A DNA stretch of 6,882 bases from assembly GCA_019115345.1 (NCBI GenBank), contig DXDV01000307.1, positions 1-6,882 on the forward strand, read 5' to 3'. Shown piece after piece: positions 1 to 5,869 of the stretch. The notes under the pieces were generated by a model. It made no database searches. It was given only the letters and a program-made list of their open reading frames with translations, and had not been told where the DNA came from. The translations under genes were made by a program, and so were the position numbers. Every line of letters starts with the position of its first letter. The stretch's first letter is position 1. This stretch comes from Candidatus Intestinimonas stercorigallinarum. GTDB lineage: Bacteria; Bacillota; Clostridia; Oscillospirales; Oscillospiraceae.

Positions 1-8
1 AACCTCCT
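1..8 (-). promoter_or_regulatory. Possible Shine-Dalgarno site of a minus-strand gene beyond the left edge
   Basis: The minus strand reads AGGAGGTT here, a near-perfect match to the anti-SD sequence. A start codon, if there is one, would fall just left of position 1, so the gene cannot be seen. Upstream on the same strand, 45-53 reads TGG-TAGAAT, an extended -10-like element (TGn plus 5 of 6 matches to TATAAT) without a convincing -35. Transcription from it would begin near position 38, giving a short leader that omits the 51-60 arm which could pair with this SD. This is speculative. Confidence 0.3.
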
Positions 9-60
9 GGTGATTGTTGTTGCAGTTGACCGACCGCAACTTCCATTCTACCAGAAGGTT
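1..60. repeat. Edge inverted repeat: plus-strand terminator or minus-strand leader hairpin
   Basis: The first ten bases (AACCTCCTGG) are complementary to 51-60 (CCAGAAGGTT) with one mismatch, and a second stem, GTTGC (19-23) with GCAAC (36-40), is nested inside. Read on the plus strand, the outer stem runs into a T run at 59-64, the layout of an intrinsic terminator for a plus-strand gene ending left of the window. Read on the minus strand, the left arm is a strong Shine-Dalgarno sequence (AGGAGGTT) that the stem would mask. The window edge prevents a decision. The repeat itself is seen directly; both roles are inference. Confidence 0.45.
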
Positions 61-87
61 TTTTCACTATGTAATTCTTTTTACTCT

Positions 88-104
88 CCCCAGCATAGCT
101 GGGG
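88..104. repeat. 7-bp hairpin (CCCCAGC-ATA-GCTGGGG)
   Basis: A perfect 7-bp inverted repeat with a 3-base loop lies downstream of eutQ in an AT-richer stretch. On the minus strand it is followed by AGAGTAAAAAG, so it has no U tract for eut transcripts. On the plus strand it is followed by GTTGTCGTTG, a weak T-rich stretch. It may act as a backup terminator or an RNA 3'-end stabiliser. The structure is visible; the role is not established. Confidence 0.4.
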
Positions 105-110
105 GTTGTC

Positions 111-129
111 GTTGCGCTAAAGCGGCAAC
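111..129. repeat. Bulged hairpin between the two stronger hairpins
   Basis: GTTGC-GCT (111-118) pairs with AGC-G-GCAAC (121-129), leaving one bulged G and only two unpaired loop bases in the simplest drawing (the innermost pairs must open to make a real loop). It overlaps the weak T-rich segment that follows the large palindrome on the minus strand, so it could compete with or extend the termination structure. It is a minor element. Confidence 0.3.
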
Positions 130-135
130 AAAGCG

Positions 136-169
136 ACCGCCCCCGCCGCGCATGCGCGGCGGGGGCGGT
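136..169 (-). terminator. Probable terminator of the eut operon (perfect 34-bp palindrome)
   Basis: The left half ACCGCCCCCGCCGCGCA is exactly the reverse complement of the right half, giving a 15-bp, almost all G/C stem around a CATG tetraloop. It begins 8 nt after the eutQ stop codon, where an operon-ending hairpin is expected. The following minus-strand bases are CGCTTTGTTGCCGCTTT, only a broken U tract, so release may be less efficient than at a classical terminator, or the hairpin may mainly protect the mRNA 3' end. Being symmetric, it would also fold in a plus-strand transcript, but no T run follows on that side. Confidence 0.7.
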
Positions 170-177
170 GGGAGATC

Positions 178-612
178 TCACTGCCAGTCGGCGGGGAACA
201 CGGTGTAGGCGTACTTGGCGTAGTCGGGGGTGGTGAAGTGGATGTGGCTGCCCTTGGGGATGTAGATGAGGTCCCCGGCGTCGCCGCCCACCACGCGCCC
301 GTCGATCTTGATCTCCAGGCGGCCTTCCAGCACGATGTCCCACTCGTCGTAGGTAAGGGTCCACTCGAAGTCGGCGCCGTCAGAGAGCTCCATGACGCCG
401 CAGCCCATGCGGGGGGCCTCCTCCAGGGTGGCCACATCCTTGAGCTTGACGTCGTTCCGGCCCTCGAAGGGCTCCAGCTCCACCGTGGAGGTCTTGACGC
501 CGATGACGCCGCTGGGGTCCACCTGCTTCTGGAAGCCGCACTTGCCGGCGGACGCGGTCTCGGCGATGACCTTCTCTACGATGCTGCGGATGAGTTCTTC
601 ACTTACGTTCAT
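178..612 (-). CDS. eutQ: EutQ, ethanolamine-utilisation cupin protein (short form)
   Basis: This 144-residue protein matches the C-terminal cupin domain of EutQ. The core from about residue 70 to the end contains FEWTLTYDEWDIVLEG (82-97), a GDAGDLIYIPKG strand-turn (110-121) and the terminal PADWQ, close to the E. coli EutQ ending as I remember it. E. coli EutQ also has an N-terminal module with an ITP-type motif. That is missing here and replaced by a helix-forming start (about residues 3-20, EELIRSIVEKVIAE) that resembles microcompartment encapsulation peptides. EutQ has been linked to microcompartment assembly and to an acetate-kinase-like activity in Salmonella; whether the short form has either is unknown. 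The start ATG has AAAGGGA upstream. It is the last gene of the operon, 32 nt after eutH, with a large hairpin just behind it. Confidence 0.9.
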   Translation of the reverse strand: MNVSEELIRSIVEKVIAETASAGKCGFQKQVDPSGVIGVKTSTVELEPFEGRNDVKLKDVATLEEAPRMGCGVMELSDGADFEWTLTYDEWDIVLEGRLEIKIDGRVVGGDAGDLIYIPKGSHIHFTTPDYAKYAYTVFPADWQ

Positions 613-644
613 AGTACCGTTCCCTTTCCAGGATGACTCGTTGA

Positions 645-1877
645 TTATACCTGCACGTTCTCGATCTTAGACAGCAGCTTGGGGGCCAGGAGATTGGCCA
701 CGATAACCGCGGTGATACCGGCCACCAGCTTGCCCACGATCATGGGGAAGATCATGTTGGAGTCGTTGCCGGCGGCAAAGCCCAGGTGATCGCCGAACAC
801 GAAGGCGGCGGACACGGCAAAGGCCACGTTGAGCAGCTTGCCCTTGGGGTTCATCTCGCCCATGATGTTGAACATGGCGATGTTGTTGGCCAGGGTGGCC
901 ACCATACCGGCGGAGCCGGCCTCATTCATGCCCAGAGAGGCGCCGATCTTCTGCAGGGGCTTGCCGAAGGTACGGGTGATCCACTCCACCATGGGGAAGG
1001 CGCCGATGAGGACGATGGCGATCAGACCGCAGGTCAGCAGGCCGCTGTCCAGGCCGCGGGAGCCGTCGGCGGGGTTCTCGACCATGATGTGGAACACGGG
1101 GAACATGATGCCGGTGATCTGCTCAAACACGGCGATGGCGGTGAGGGCGGTGATGACGATGGTCACGCCGGTGCCGAACACGTTGAAGCCGCGGATCATG
1201 GGGCCGGGGGCGAACCACAGGCCGATGACGATGAGGCCGGCGATGATGATGACGGGGATCAGGTTCTGGATGATGGTGATGAAGCCCAGGTGATAGGCCT
1301 CGTCAGCGATGGTGTTCATCACCAGGCCGCCGGCGATACAGCCGATGGGCACGGTGATCAGACCGGCCAGGACGCCGGCGCCCAGGTAGCCGCGGTCCTC
1401 CTTCTTGATGATGCCCAGGGCCACGGGGATGGTGAACACGATGGTGGGGCCCATCATGGTGCCCAGGATCAGACCGGCGAAGTTGCCGATGGCCACGTCG
1501 CCCTCAGCCAGCTGCATGGCCAGAGGATAGCCGCCCATGTCGCAGGCCAGCAGGGTGGTGGCGAACATGGCGGGGCTGGCGCCGAAGAGGCCGTAGATGG
1601 GCTTGAGGATGGGGCCCAGCAGCATGGACAGCACGGGGGCGGCGGCCACGACGCCGGCCATGGACATGGCCAGGGGGCCCATGGCGTTGAAGCCGTCTTC
1701 AAACTTCTCGCCGTAACCCAGCTTGTTGCCGCGGATCTTGTCGATGGCGCCCACCAGCATGAAGATCATCATGATGAGCATGATGACGGAGTTGATGGAG
1801 ATGCCTGAGATCCACGCGGTGATGCTTTCAGTAAACACACTAGGGTCGGCAGCAGCAATCAGTTCACTAAAATCCAT
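645..1877 (-). CDS. eutH: EutH, ethanolamine permease
   Basis: This 410-residue, strongly hydrophobic polytopic membrane protein has about ten to eleven predicted membrane segments. It imports ethanolamine across the cytoplasmic membrane, which matters most when little neutral amine diffuses in. Recognisable EutH blocks are TLLACDMGGYPLA (108-120), LGTMMGPTIVFTIPVALGII (138-157), VPIGCIAGGL (176-185), AGMVATLANNI (323-333) and FGDHLGFAAGNDSNMIFPMI (361-380). Length is close to E. coli EutH (about 408). The N-terminus has some 20 residues before the first membrane helix that E. coli EutH, as I recall it, lacks. The start is supported by AAGGAG with an 8-nt spacer. It lies 67 nt after the PduT-like gene, the widest gap inside the operon. 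A transporter placed after the shell genes and before eutQ is typical of Firmicute eut loci. Confidence 0.96.
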   Translation of the reverse strand: MDFSELIAAADPSVFTESITAWISGISINSVIMLIMMIFMLVGAIDKIRGNKLGYGEKFEDGFNAMGPLAMSMAGVVAAAPVLSMLLGPILKPIYGLFGASPAMFATTLLACDMGGYPLAMQLAEGDVAIGNFAGLILGTMMGPTIVFTIPVALGIIKKEDRGYLGAGVLAGLITVPIGCIAGGLVMNTIADEAYHLGFITIIQNLIPVIIIAGLIVIGLWFAPGPMIRGFNVFGTGVTIVITALTAIAVFEQITGIMFPVFHIMVENPADGSRGLDSGLLTCGLIAIVLIGAFPMVEWITRTFGKPLQKIGASLGMNEAGSAGMVATLANNIAMFNIMGEMNPKGKLLNVAFAVSAAFVFGDHLGFAAGNDSNMIFPMIVGKLVAGITAVIVANLLAPKLLSKIENVQV

Positions 1878-1944
1878 AAATTACGCTCCTTCTCTTCTCA
1901 TGAATGGGTTGGTTCCCACAAGGAAGTTTTCTGTCAGCCCCTCC

Positions 1945-2496
1945 TTACAGCAGGGACTGGAACAGCTTGGGAGAGGGTCTGGGGATGACGGTGGTGCCCA
2001 CCAGGAGCTCCGTCTCCCGCTCCGCGGCCGCCACCGCCGCCCGGACGGCGCCCACGTCGCCGGTGAGGGTCACGTAGCCCTTACCGCCGATGGCGTAGCC
2101 GATGCGGACCTCGATGAGGGTGATGTTGGCCGCTTTTGCCGCCACGTCGGCGGCGACGATGGCGGAGGCCACGGAGTAGAACTCCAGGACGCCCACGGCG
2201 CCCGGCTTCTCCACCTGGGTGGTCATGCTGATGGCCTGGATGACCTGGGGATGGACGTTGGGGAGGGTCAGCGTGTCCACCACGCACTCGCCGCCCCGCT
2301 TGATCCCCTCGGCCATGGCGGCCTTCACGTCGCCGGTGTCGCCGGCGATGAGGACCATGTACTTACCCGGGCAGACGGTGGAGGATCGGATGAGGTCCAC
2401 CTGAGCCGCCTTCACCATGTAGTCGCAGGTCTCGATGCCCCGCGCGATGCTGTTGAGTTCTACCATGCCGATGGCAAGTCTGCTGGCGTTTCCCAT
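1945..2496 (-). CDS. pduT: PduT-like tandem-BMC (trimeric) shell protein with cluster-binding Cys
   Basis: This shell protein of 183 residues has two BMC domains in tandem (about 5-90 and 97-178), so it should form pseudohexameric trimers. Both halves show BMC hallmarks: LAIGMVEL near the start, AGDTGDVKAAM in domain 1, AVGVLEFYSVASAIVAAD opening domain 2, and GGKGYVTLTGDVGAVRAAV with a closing VIPRP. Domain 1 has STVCPGKY with Cys42. PduT has the equivalent TICPGKF, where its Cys (Cys38) from three subunits binds a [4Fe-4S] cluster in the central pore. It is therefore PduT-like rather than EutL-like. I start it at the ATG at 2496 because AAGGAG is 8 nt upstream; an in-frame GTG at 2505 would abut the SD. 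It follows the PduS-like gene by only 5 nt, suggesting linked translation and function. An electron-conducting role is known for PduT and inferred here. Confidence 0.9.
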   Translation of the reverse strand: MGNASRLAIGMVELNSIARGIETCDYMVKAAQVDLIRSSTVCPGKYMVLIAGDTGDVKAAMAEGIKRGGECVVDTLTLPNVHPQVIQAISMTTQVEKPGAVGVLEFYSVASAIVAADVAAKAANITLIEVRIGYAIGGKGYVTLTGDVGAVRAAVAAAERETELLVGTTVIPRPSPKLFQSLL

Positions 2497-2501
2497 GCTT
2501 C

Positions 2502-3851
2502 TCACTCCTTCCGGCTGCTGATGCGGGCGCCCTGATCGGTGATCTCCACCACCACGCCGGAGATGCTGGCGTGGATGTTGGCGGAGAGCCCCTCGGCGGC
2601 CTGGGCCAGGACCTCTCCCCGCTCCACATAGTCGCCCACTGCCTTTACCACATTTGCGGGCTTACCAATGTGCTGGGAGAAGGGGAGAAAGACCTCGCCG
2701 GGGTCCAGCTCCCTGCACTCGTGGGCGTGGCGCCCATAGTACTCCGAGAGACCCAGACGGGCCACCAGGCGGTCGGTGGGGGTGTGGCGCTGATCCACGA
2801 AGGCCCGGGCCTCGGGCTCCATGTTCCGGGGCACCTGGATGCCCCGGGCGCGGAGCTGGCCCTTGATGTACTGGTTCACCTTCCGGGGGGAGAGCCCCAT
2901 GGGGCAGGCGAACATCTCGCACACGCCGCAGTCGCAGCAGTTGGCCGCGTCGCCGAAGCAGCGCTCGTACTCTCCGTTGTCCTCCATTCCCGGCTCCCGC
3001 CAGAAGTTCCGCATCACCAGGTTGGGGCGGATCTGGTGGCCGATGAGGTAGCGGGGGCAGAGGTCGGTGCACATCCGGCACTGGATGCAGGCGCTGCGGG
3101 CCTGGTGCCGGATGGACTCCAGGGGCAGGGTGGCCCGGCGGAACAGGTAGTGGTCCCGGGGCAGGACGATGATGTTGCCGGTGGTCTTGGTGACCACGGC
3201 GGCGTCGATCTCGGCCCGGCTCAGGAGCACCTTGCCCATCATGGGGCCGCCCAAAATCAGGGCGTAGTCGCTGATGGCGGGCTCCGCCGCCTTCACGCAC
3301 TCGGTGATGGCGGTGCCCACGGGGACATGGAGCATGACCGGCTCCTTCACCTCGCCCACCACCGACAGGAACTTATCCACCACGGGACGGCCCTGGATGG
3401 CGTCGAAGATGTTGAGGAGGGTGCCCACATTGTCCACCACGCAGCCCACGTCCAGGGGCAGCCCCCGCTCCGGGACGGAGCGGCCGGTGACCTGCTGGAC
3501 CATGGTCTGCTCGTCGCCGGCGGGATAGAAGGTCCCCATTTCGAAGATCTCCACGGGGGCGTCCGCCAGCTGGATGGCCTTGCTCAGGGCCTCGATCTCA
3601 GGCTTATACTTTCCTTTGAGCGCGATGACCGCCCGTTTGGCCTCCAGGTGGGCGGCCACCGCCATCACCGCGGCGACGATCTGGGGCGCATAGGTGCGGC
3701 ACAGATATTTGTCCGTCTCGATGAGCGGCTCGCACTCCGCGGCGTTGACCACAAAGCATTCGGCCTTGGCGTTGAGCTTGACGTGGGTGGGAAACCCAGC
3801 GCCGCCGGCGCCAACCACACCGGATGCCTTGACAAGTTCGGTCAGATTCAT
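2502..3851 (-). CDS. pduS: PduS-like Fe-S flavoprotein (RnfC family), probable corrinoid reductase
   Basis: This 449-residue protein is about the length of PduS (about 451). The order is: a Gly-rich N-terminal nucleotide/flavin-binding start (VVGAGGAGFPTHVKL, 12-25) of the complex I 51-kDa/RnfC type; an SLBB-like middle region (about 165-235); two four-Cys cluster motifs; and a C-terminal barrel-sandwich (biotinyl-like) domain (about 388-443). Cluster 1 is C255-x2-C258-x2-C261-x3-C265-P. Cluster 2 is C305-x2-C308-x2-C311-x4-C316-P, with an extra C306. No membrane segments or signal peptide are visible. PduS reduces cob(III/II)alamin so that an adenosyltransferase can rebuild adenosylcobalamin, and it binds PduT. 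Here eutT is in the same operon and the PduT homologue directly follows, fitting the same cofactor-recycling job for ethanolamine ammonia-lyase. The alternative is a general RnfC-like NADH-handling subunit. The start ATG has only a moderate SD (GAGGCGGTG). Confidence 0.9.
   Translation of the reverse strand: MNLTELVKASGVVGAGGAGFPTHVKLNAKAECFVVNAAECEPLIETDKYLCRTYAPQIVAAVMAVAAHLEAKRAVIALKGKYKPEIEALSKAIQLADAPVEIFEMGTFYPAGDEQTMVQQVTGRSVPERGLPLDVGCVVDNVGTLLNIFDAIQGRPVVDKFLSVVGEVKEPVMLHVPVGTAITECVKAAEPAISDYALILGGPMMGKVLLSRAEIDAAVVTKTTGNIIVLPRDHYLFRRATLPLESIRHQARSACIQCRMCTDLCPRYLIGHQIRPNLVMRNFWREPGMEDNGEYERCFGDAANCCDCGVCEMFACPMGLSPRKVNQYIKGQLRARGIQVPRNMEPEARAFVDQRHTPTDRLVARLGLSEYYGRHAHECRELDPGEVFLPFSQHIGKPANVVKAVGDYVERGEVLAQAAEGLSANIHASISGVVVEITDQGARISSRKE
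2505..2510 (-). promoter_or_regulatory. RBS of the PduT-like gene, inside the end of the PduS-like gene
   Basis: The minus strand reads AAGGAG, formed by the last Lys-Glu codons of the PduS-like gene. Its TGA stop falls within the 8-nt spacer before ATG. This fixes the PduT-like start at 2496 rather than at the GTG at 2505, and suggests translational coupling of the two genes. Confidence 0.75.
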
Positions 3852-3873
3852 GCTTTCACCGCCTCAATTCCCT

Positions 3874-4188
3874 TTATGACCGGGCCTTCGGAGGGACCGG
3901 CCATTCCTCCAAAACGCTGGGGTCGATCTCCTGATCGTCCACGATGCCGACTACGGTCGCGTCCACAGGTACCGACATGTCGCCGGCCGCGCTCCGGGCC
4001 GAGCTCCCGCCGACGATCAGGACCGTCTCCCCCACGCCGGCGCCGATGATGTCGGCCGCCACGATGGGCGCCCTGTCCCTGACGCCGTCCAGGATGTTGA
4101 TGGGCTGCACGATGAGCAGCTTATATCCGGAGAGCTTCTCCTCTTTGCGGGTGGCCCAGATGTTGCCGATGACCTTTGCCACTTTCAT
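3874..4188 (-). CDS. eutN: EutN, pentameric microcompartment vertex protein
   Basis: This 104-residue EutN/CcmL-family (BMC-P) protein is slightly longer than usual (about 95) because of a C-terminal tail (EEWPVPPKARS). The protein forms pentamers that cap the vertices of the polyhedral shell. Family features are the MKVAKVIGNIWATRK start, GYKLLIVQPI (21-30), the conserved GVGETVLIVGGSSAR turn (51-65), and VDATVVGIVD (75-84). The start ATG is preceded by AGGGGGAC at suitable spacing. It is the only pentameric shell gene in the window. It sits 63 nt after the unknown gene, with a strong hairpin in that gap, and 22 nt before the PduS-like gene. Confidence 0.95.
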   Translation of the reverse strand: MKVAKVIGNIWATRKEEKLSGYKLLIVQPINILDGVRDRAPIVAADIIGAGVGETVLIVGGSSARSAAGDMSVPVDATVVGIVDDQEIDPSVLEEWPVPPKARS

Positions 4189-4206
4189 ATGTTGTCCCCC
4201 TGTTTG

Positions 4207-4243
4207 ACGCGGGAGGACGGAGGAGGGGGCGCCTCCCCCGCGT
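4207..4243 (-). repeat. GC-rich intercistronic hairpin upstream of eutN
   Basis: ACGC-GGGAGG (4207-4216) pairs with CCTCCC-CC-GCGT (4232-4243), a 10-bp stem with a two-base bulge. An alternative apical fold pairs GGAGG with CCTCC around a 5-base loop. It fills most of the 63-nt gap between the unknown gene and eutN and ends about 10 nt before the eutN SD. There is no U tract, so it is not an intrinsic terminator. It may be an mRNA processing or stability element that sets eutN dosage relative to its neighbours (inference). Confidence 0.5.
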
Positions 4244-4251
4244 TCCCTCGT

Positions 4252-4989
4252 TTAGTCTTGATCCCGGACGATGGTCATACCCCGGTCCTTGGCAGCGTCC
4301 TTGGCCAGAGCGGTGACGATGGTCTTTTCGCCGATGTGGACCTGCGTGGCCCCGCTCATGTTGGCCTCGATGAGGTCCTTCTCGGTGAGGACCCGCTTGT
4401 CGATGCGCACGGCCTTGGCCTCGCTCCGCGCCGCCGGGATCTCCGCGGCCGCGGGGGCGGCCGCCGGCTCAGGGGCGGGGAGCTCGCTGCCCAGGATGAC
4501 CTGCTCCAGGCTGGCCTGAGAGCAGAGCACCACGCCGGAGGCCACAAGCAGGTCCAGATTCTTCTGCATCATGTTGTAGTAGGCGGCGGGGGCCGTCTCC
4601 TTATACTGATACAGCTCCACCTCTTCGGTGGGGACATAGACCGTTTTCCCCGAGAGGATGGCCTTGGAGGCGAGACGGGTATACGCGCTGTCGCAGGCGC
4701 CGTTGGCCAGAGCCGCCATGGCGGCGCAGCTCAGGTCAAAGAGCACCACGGCCTCATAGTCGTCCAGGTCCACTTCATAGTGGTGCATCAGGGCGCAGTC
4801 GGTGCGGTAGCGGGCCTTGAGGGCCTCGCTCTCCAGAACCGCGTGGCAGTTGGTCCCGTGGTCCTGGGTCAAGACCAGCAGCCCCGGCTGCCCGCCGCAG
4901 GCGGCGCTCCCGGCACAGCCTTCCTCCGCTTCGGAGATCTTTTGGGCGACGCGCCGGATGATCTCCTCCACGATGGCGTTGTGGTCCAT
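4252..4989 (-). CDS. Eut-operon protein of unknown function, flavoprotein-like core with EutT-like C-terminal module
   Basis: This 245-residue protein has no established function. It probably belongs to the hypothetical family that recurs in Firmicute eut loci (TIGRFAM eut_hyp, from memory). Residues 3-19 form a likely amphipathic helix (NAIVEEIIRRVAQKISE), like encapsulation peptides, then a Gly/Ala/Cys-rich linker. Residues 36-165 resemble the Rossmann-like flavoprotein (HFCD/CoaC) fold: strand PGLLVLTQ, then YEAVVLFDLSCAAMAALANG (78-97), AILSGKTVYVP (110-120), and YNMMQKNLDLLVASGVVL (138-155). An Ala/Pro linker (170-188) follows. Residues 197-242 (VLTEKDLIEA…TIVTALAKDAAKDRGMTIV) resemble the N-terminus of EutT. 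The start has an excellent SD (AAAGGAGGGG). It lies between eutJ and eutN and close to the PduS-like gene, so a role in cobalamin handling or as an encapsulated redox accessory is possible but unproven. Flavin binding is a fold guess only. Confidence 0.85.
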   Translation of the reverse strand: MDHNAIVEEIIRRVAQKISEAEEGCAGSAACGGQPGLLVLTQDHGTNCHAVLESEALKARYRTDCALMHHYEVDLDDYEAVVLFDLSCAAMAALANGACDSAYTRLASKAILSGKTVYVPTEEVELYQYKETAPAAYYNMMQKNLDLLVASGVVLCSQASLEQVILGSELPAPEPAAAPAAAEIPAARSEAKAVRIDKRVLTEKDLIEANMSGATQVHIGEKTIVTALAKDAAKDRGMTIVRDQD

Positions 4990-5027
4990 GCCTTCCCCTC
5001 CTTTCTTCGTTCATTCATTGGGTCTCG

Positions 5028-5846
5028 TCAGACTTTGCAGTTCATGGCGATGCCGGCCGGCGTCACCAGGAAGGGATTGGCCGGCTTGATGGTGCGGATG
5101 CCGGTCTCCTTCTCGAAAATGCCCTCGATCCCCGTCAGGCAGCAGGTGCCGCCGCACAGATAGATGGCGTCGGTGTGCTCCTTGTCGATGTAACGGTTCA
5201 CGATGGAGGCCATCTTCTCCACCACCGCCTTCACCACCGGCAGGATCTCCTTGTGCCGGGCATAGTCCTGCTTGATGGCCTCGGCCTCCTGGAAGGGAAC
5301 GTGAAAATTCCCCGCCAGGACCAGGGTGAGATGGGTGCCTCCGGTGGGCTCATCCTCGATCTGCACCACCTCGCCGTGCTTGAGAATGGCAAGGCCGGTG
5401 GTGCCGCCGCCGATGTCCACCACCACGCCGTCCTCGATCTGATAGATGGAGTTGGCGGCGGTGGGCTCATCCAGGACGTTGGTGACTTCGAGGCCGGCGC
5501 CCTCTGCCACGTACTGGTGGGTCTTGGTGCTGGATTCGGTGCCGGCGGGCATGGCGATGGCGCAGTTGACCAGCTCCGTGCCCAGCCGCTCCTCCAGCTT
5601 CGCTTTGAGCTCCTTGACAATGCGCAGCGCCCCGGTGTAGTCCACCACCACCCCGTCCCGGAGGACTTGGGCCGCCTGCTTTTCACAGGCGATGGGGTTG
5701 TCCTCCTCGTCCAGGACGACCATGACGATATAGGCCGTGCCCAGGTCCAGGCCCACCTTCAGCTTGCCGCTGACGGGCCGGAAGGTCTTGGTCTCCGATT
5801 CCTCCACACGGGCCATATAGGCGTTGACGCGGTCCAGATCCATCAT
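5028..5846 (-). CDS. eutJ: EutJ, Hsp70/actin-fold putative chaperone
   Basis: This 272-residue protein is near the usual EutJ length (about 278). It is a nucleotide-binding domain of the Hsp70/actin/FtsA superfamily without a substrate-binding domain. Phosphate-1 is VGLDLGTAYIVMVVLD (31-46). An Hsp70-like DEPTAAN lies at 126-132. Phosphate-2 is VVVDIGGGTTGLAIL (141-155). The adenosine motif is DAIYLCGGTCCLTGIEGIF (226-244). EutJ is thought to help fold or assemble microcompartment components, though direct biochemical proof is thin. Two ATG codons are adjacent. The first is chosen because AAAGGAG is 10 nt upstream; the second would be 13 nt away. It begins 23 nt after eutT and ends 38 nt before the unknown gene. 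Confidence 0.95.
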   Translation of the reverse strand: MMDLDRVNAYMARVEESETKTFRPVSGKLKVGLDLGTAYIVMVVLDEEDNPIACEKQAAQVLRDGVVVDYTGALRIVKELKAKLEERLGTELVNCAIAMPAGTESSTKTHQYVAEGAGLEVTNVLDEPTAANSIYQIEDGVVVDIGGGTTGLAILKHGEVVQIEDEPTGGTHLTLVLAGNFHVPFQEAEAIKQDYARHKEILPVVKAVVEKMASIVNRYIDKEHTDAIYLCGGTCCLTGIEGIFEKETGIRTIKPANPFLVTPAGIAMNCKV

Positions 5847-5869
5847 GTGTTTGGCGCTCCTTTGTCAAG

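Noticed and set aside
1..177. ANTAR (EutV) dual-hairpin antiterminator site
   Set aside because: None of the hairpins has the expected six-base loop with A at position 1 and G at position 4, and the site lies after the operon rather than ahead of a eut gene.
14..208. 64-codon plus-strand open frame across the left intergenic region
   Set aside because: It runs through all the hairpins, has no SD and no resemblance to a known family.
786..1808. 340-codon plus-strand open frame
   Set aside because: It is antisense to eutH with extreme Gly/Asp/His composition and no family resemblance; it is a shadow of biased codon use.
1878..1944. Internal promoter or terminator in the 67-nt gap before eutH
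   Set aside because: Only weak 4-bp pairings (TTCC/GGAA) and no plausible -35/-10 pair are visible on the minus strand; the gap otherwise just holds the eutH SD.
2497..2505. GTG start giving a GTGA overlap between the PduS-like and PduT-like genes
   Set aside because: The SD would touch the GTG directly; the ATG 9 nt later has ideal spacing and gives the usual PduT N-terminus.
2571..4049. 492-codon plus-strand open frame
   Set aside because: It lies antisense to the PduS-like gene and part of eutN, is rich in His/Gly/Asp/Leu as expected from the complement of GC-biased codons, has no recognisable domain, and the opposite strand is clearly coding.
4775..5014. Minus-strand frame starting at ATG 5014, upstream of the unknown gene's start
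   Set aside because: It runs out of frame over the N-terminal part of the unknown gene with Arg/Gly/Pro-rich sequence, and the strong SD at about 4994-5001 serves the ATG at 4989 instead.
4189..5163. 324-codon plus-strand open frame
   Set aside because: It is antisense to the unknown gene and crosses into eutJ; there is no SD and no recognisable motif.
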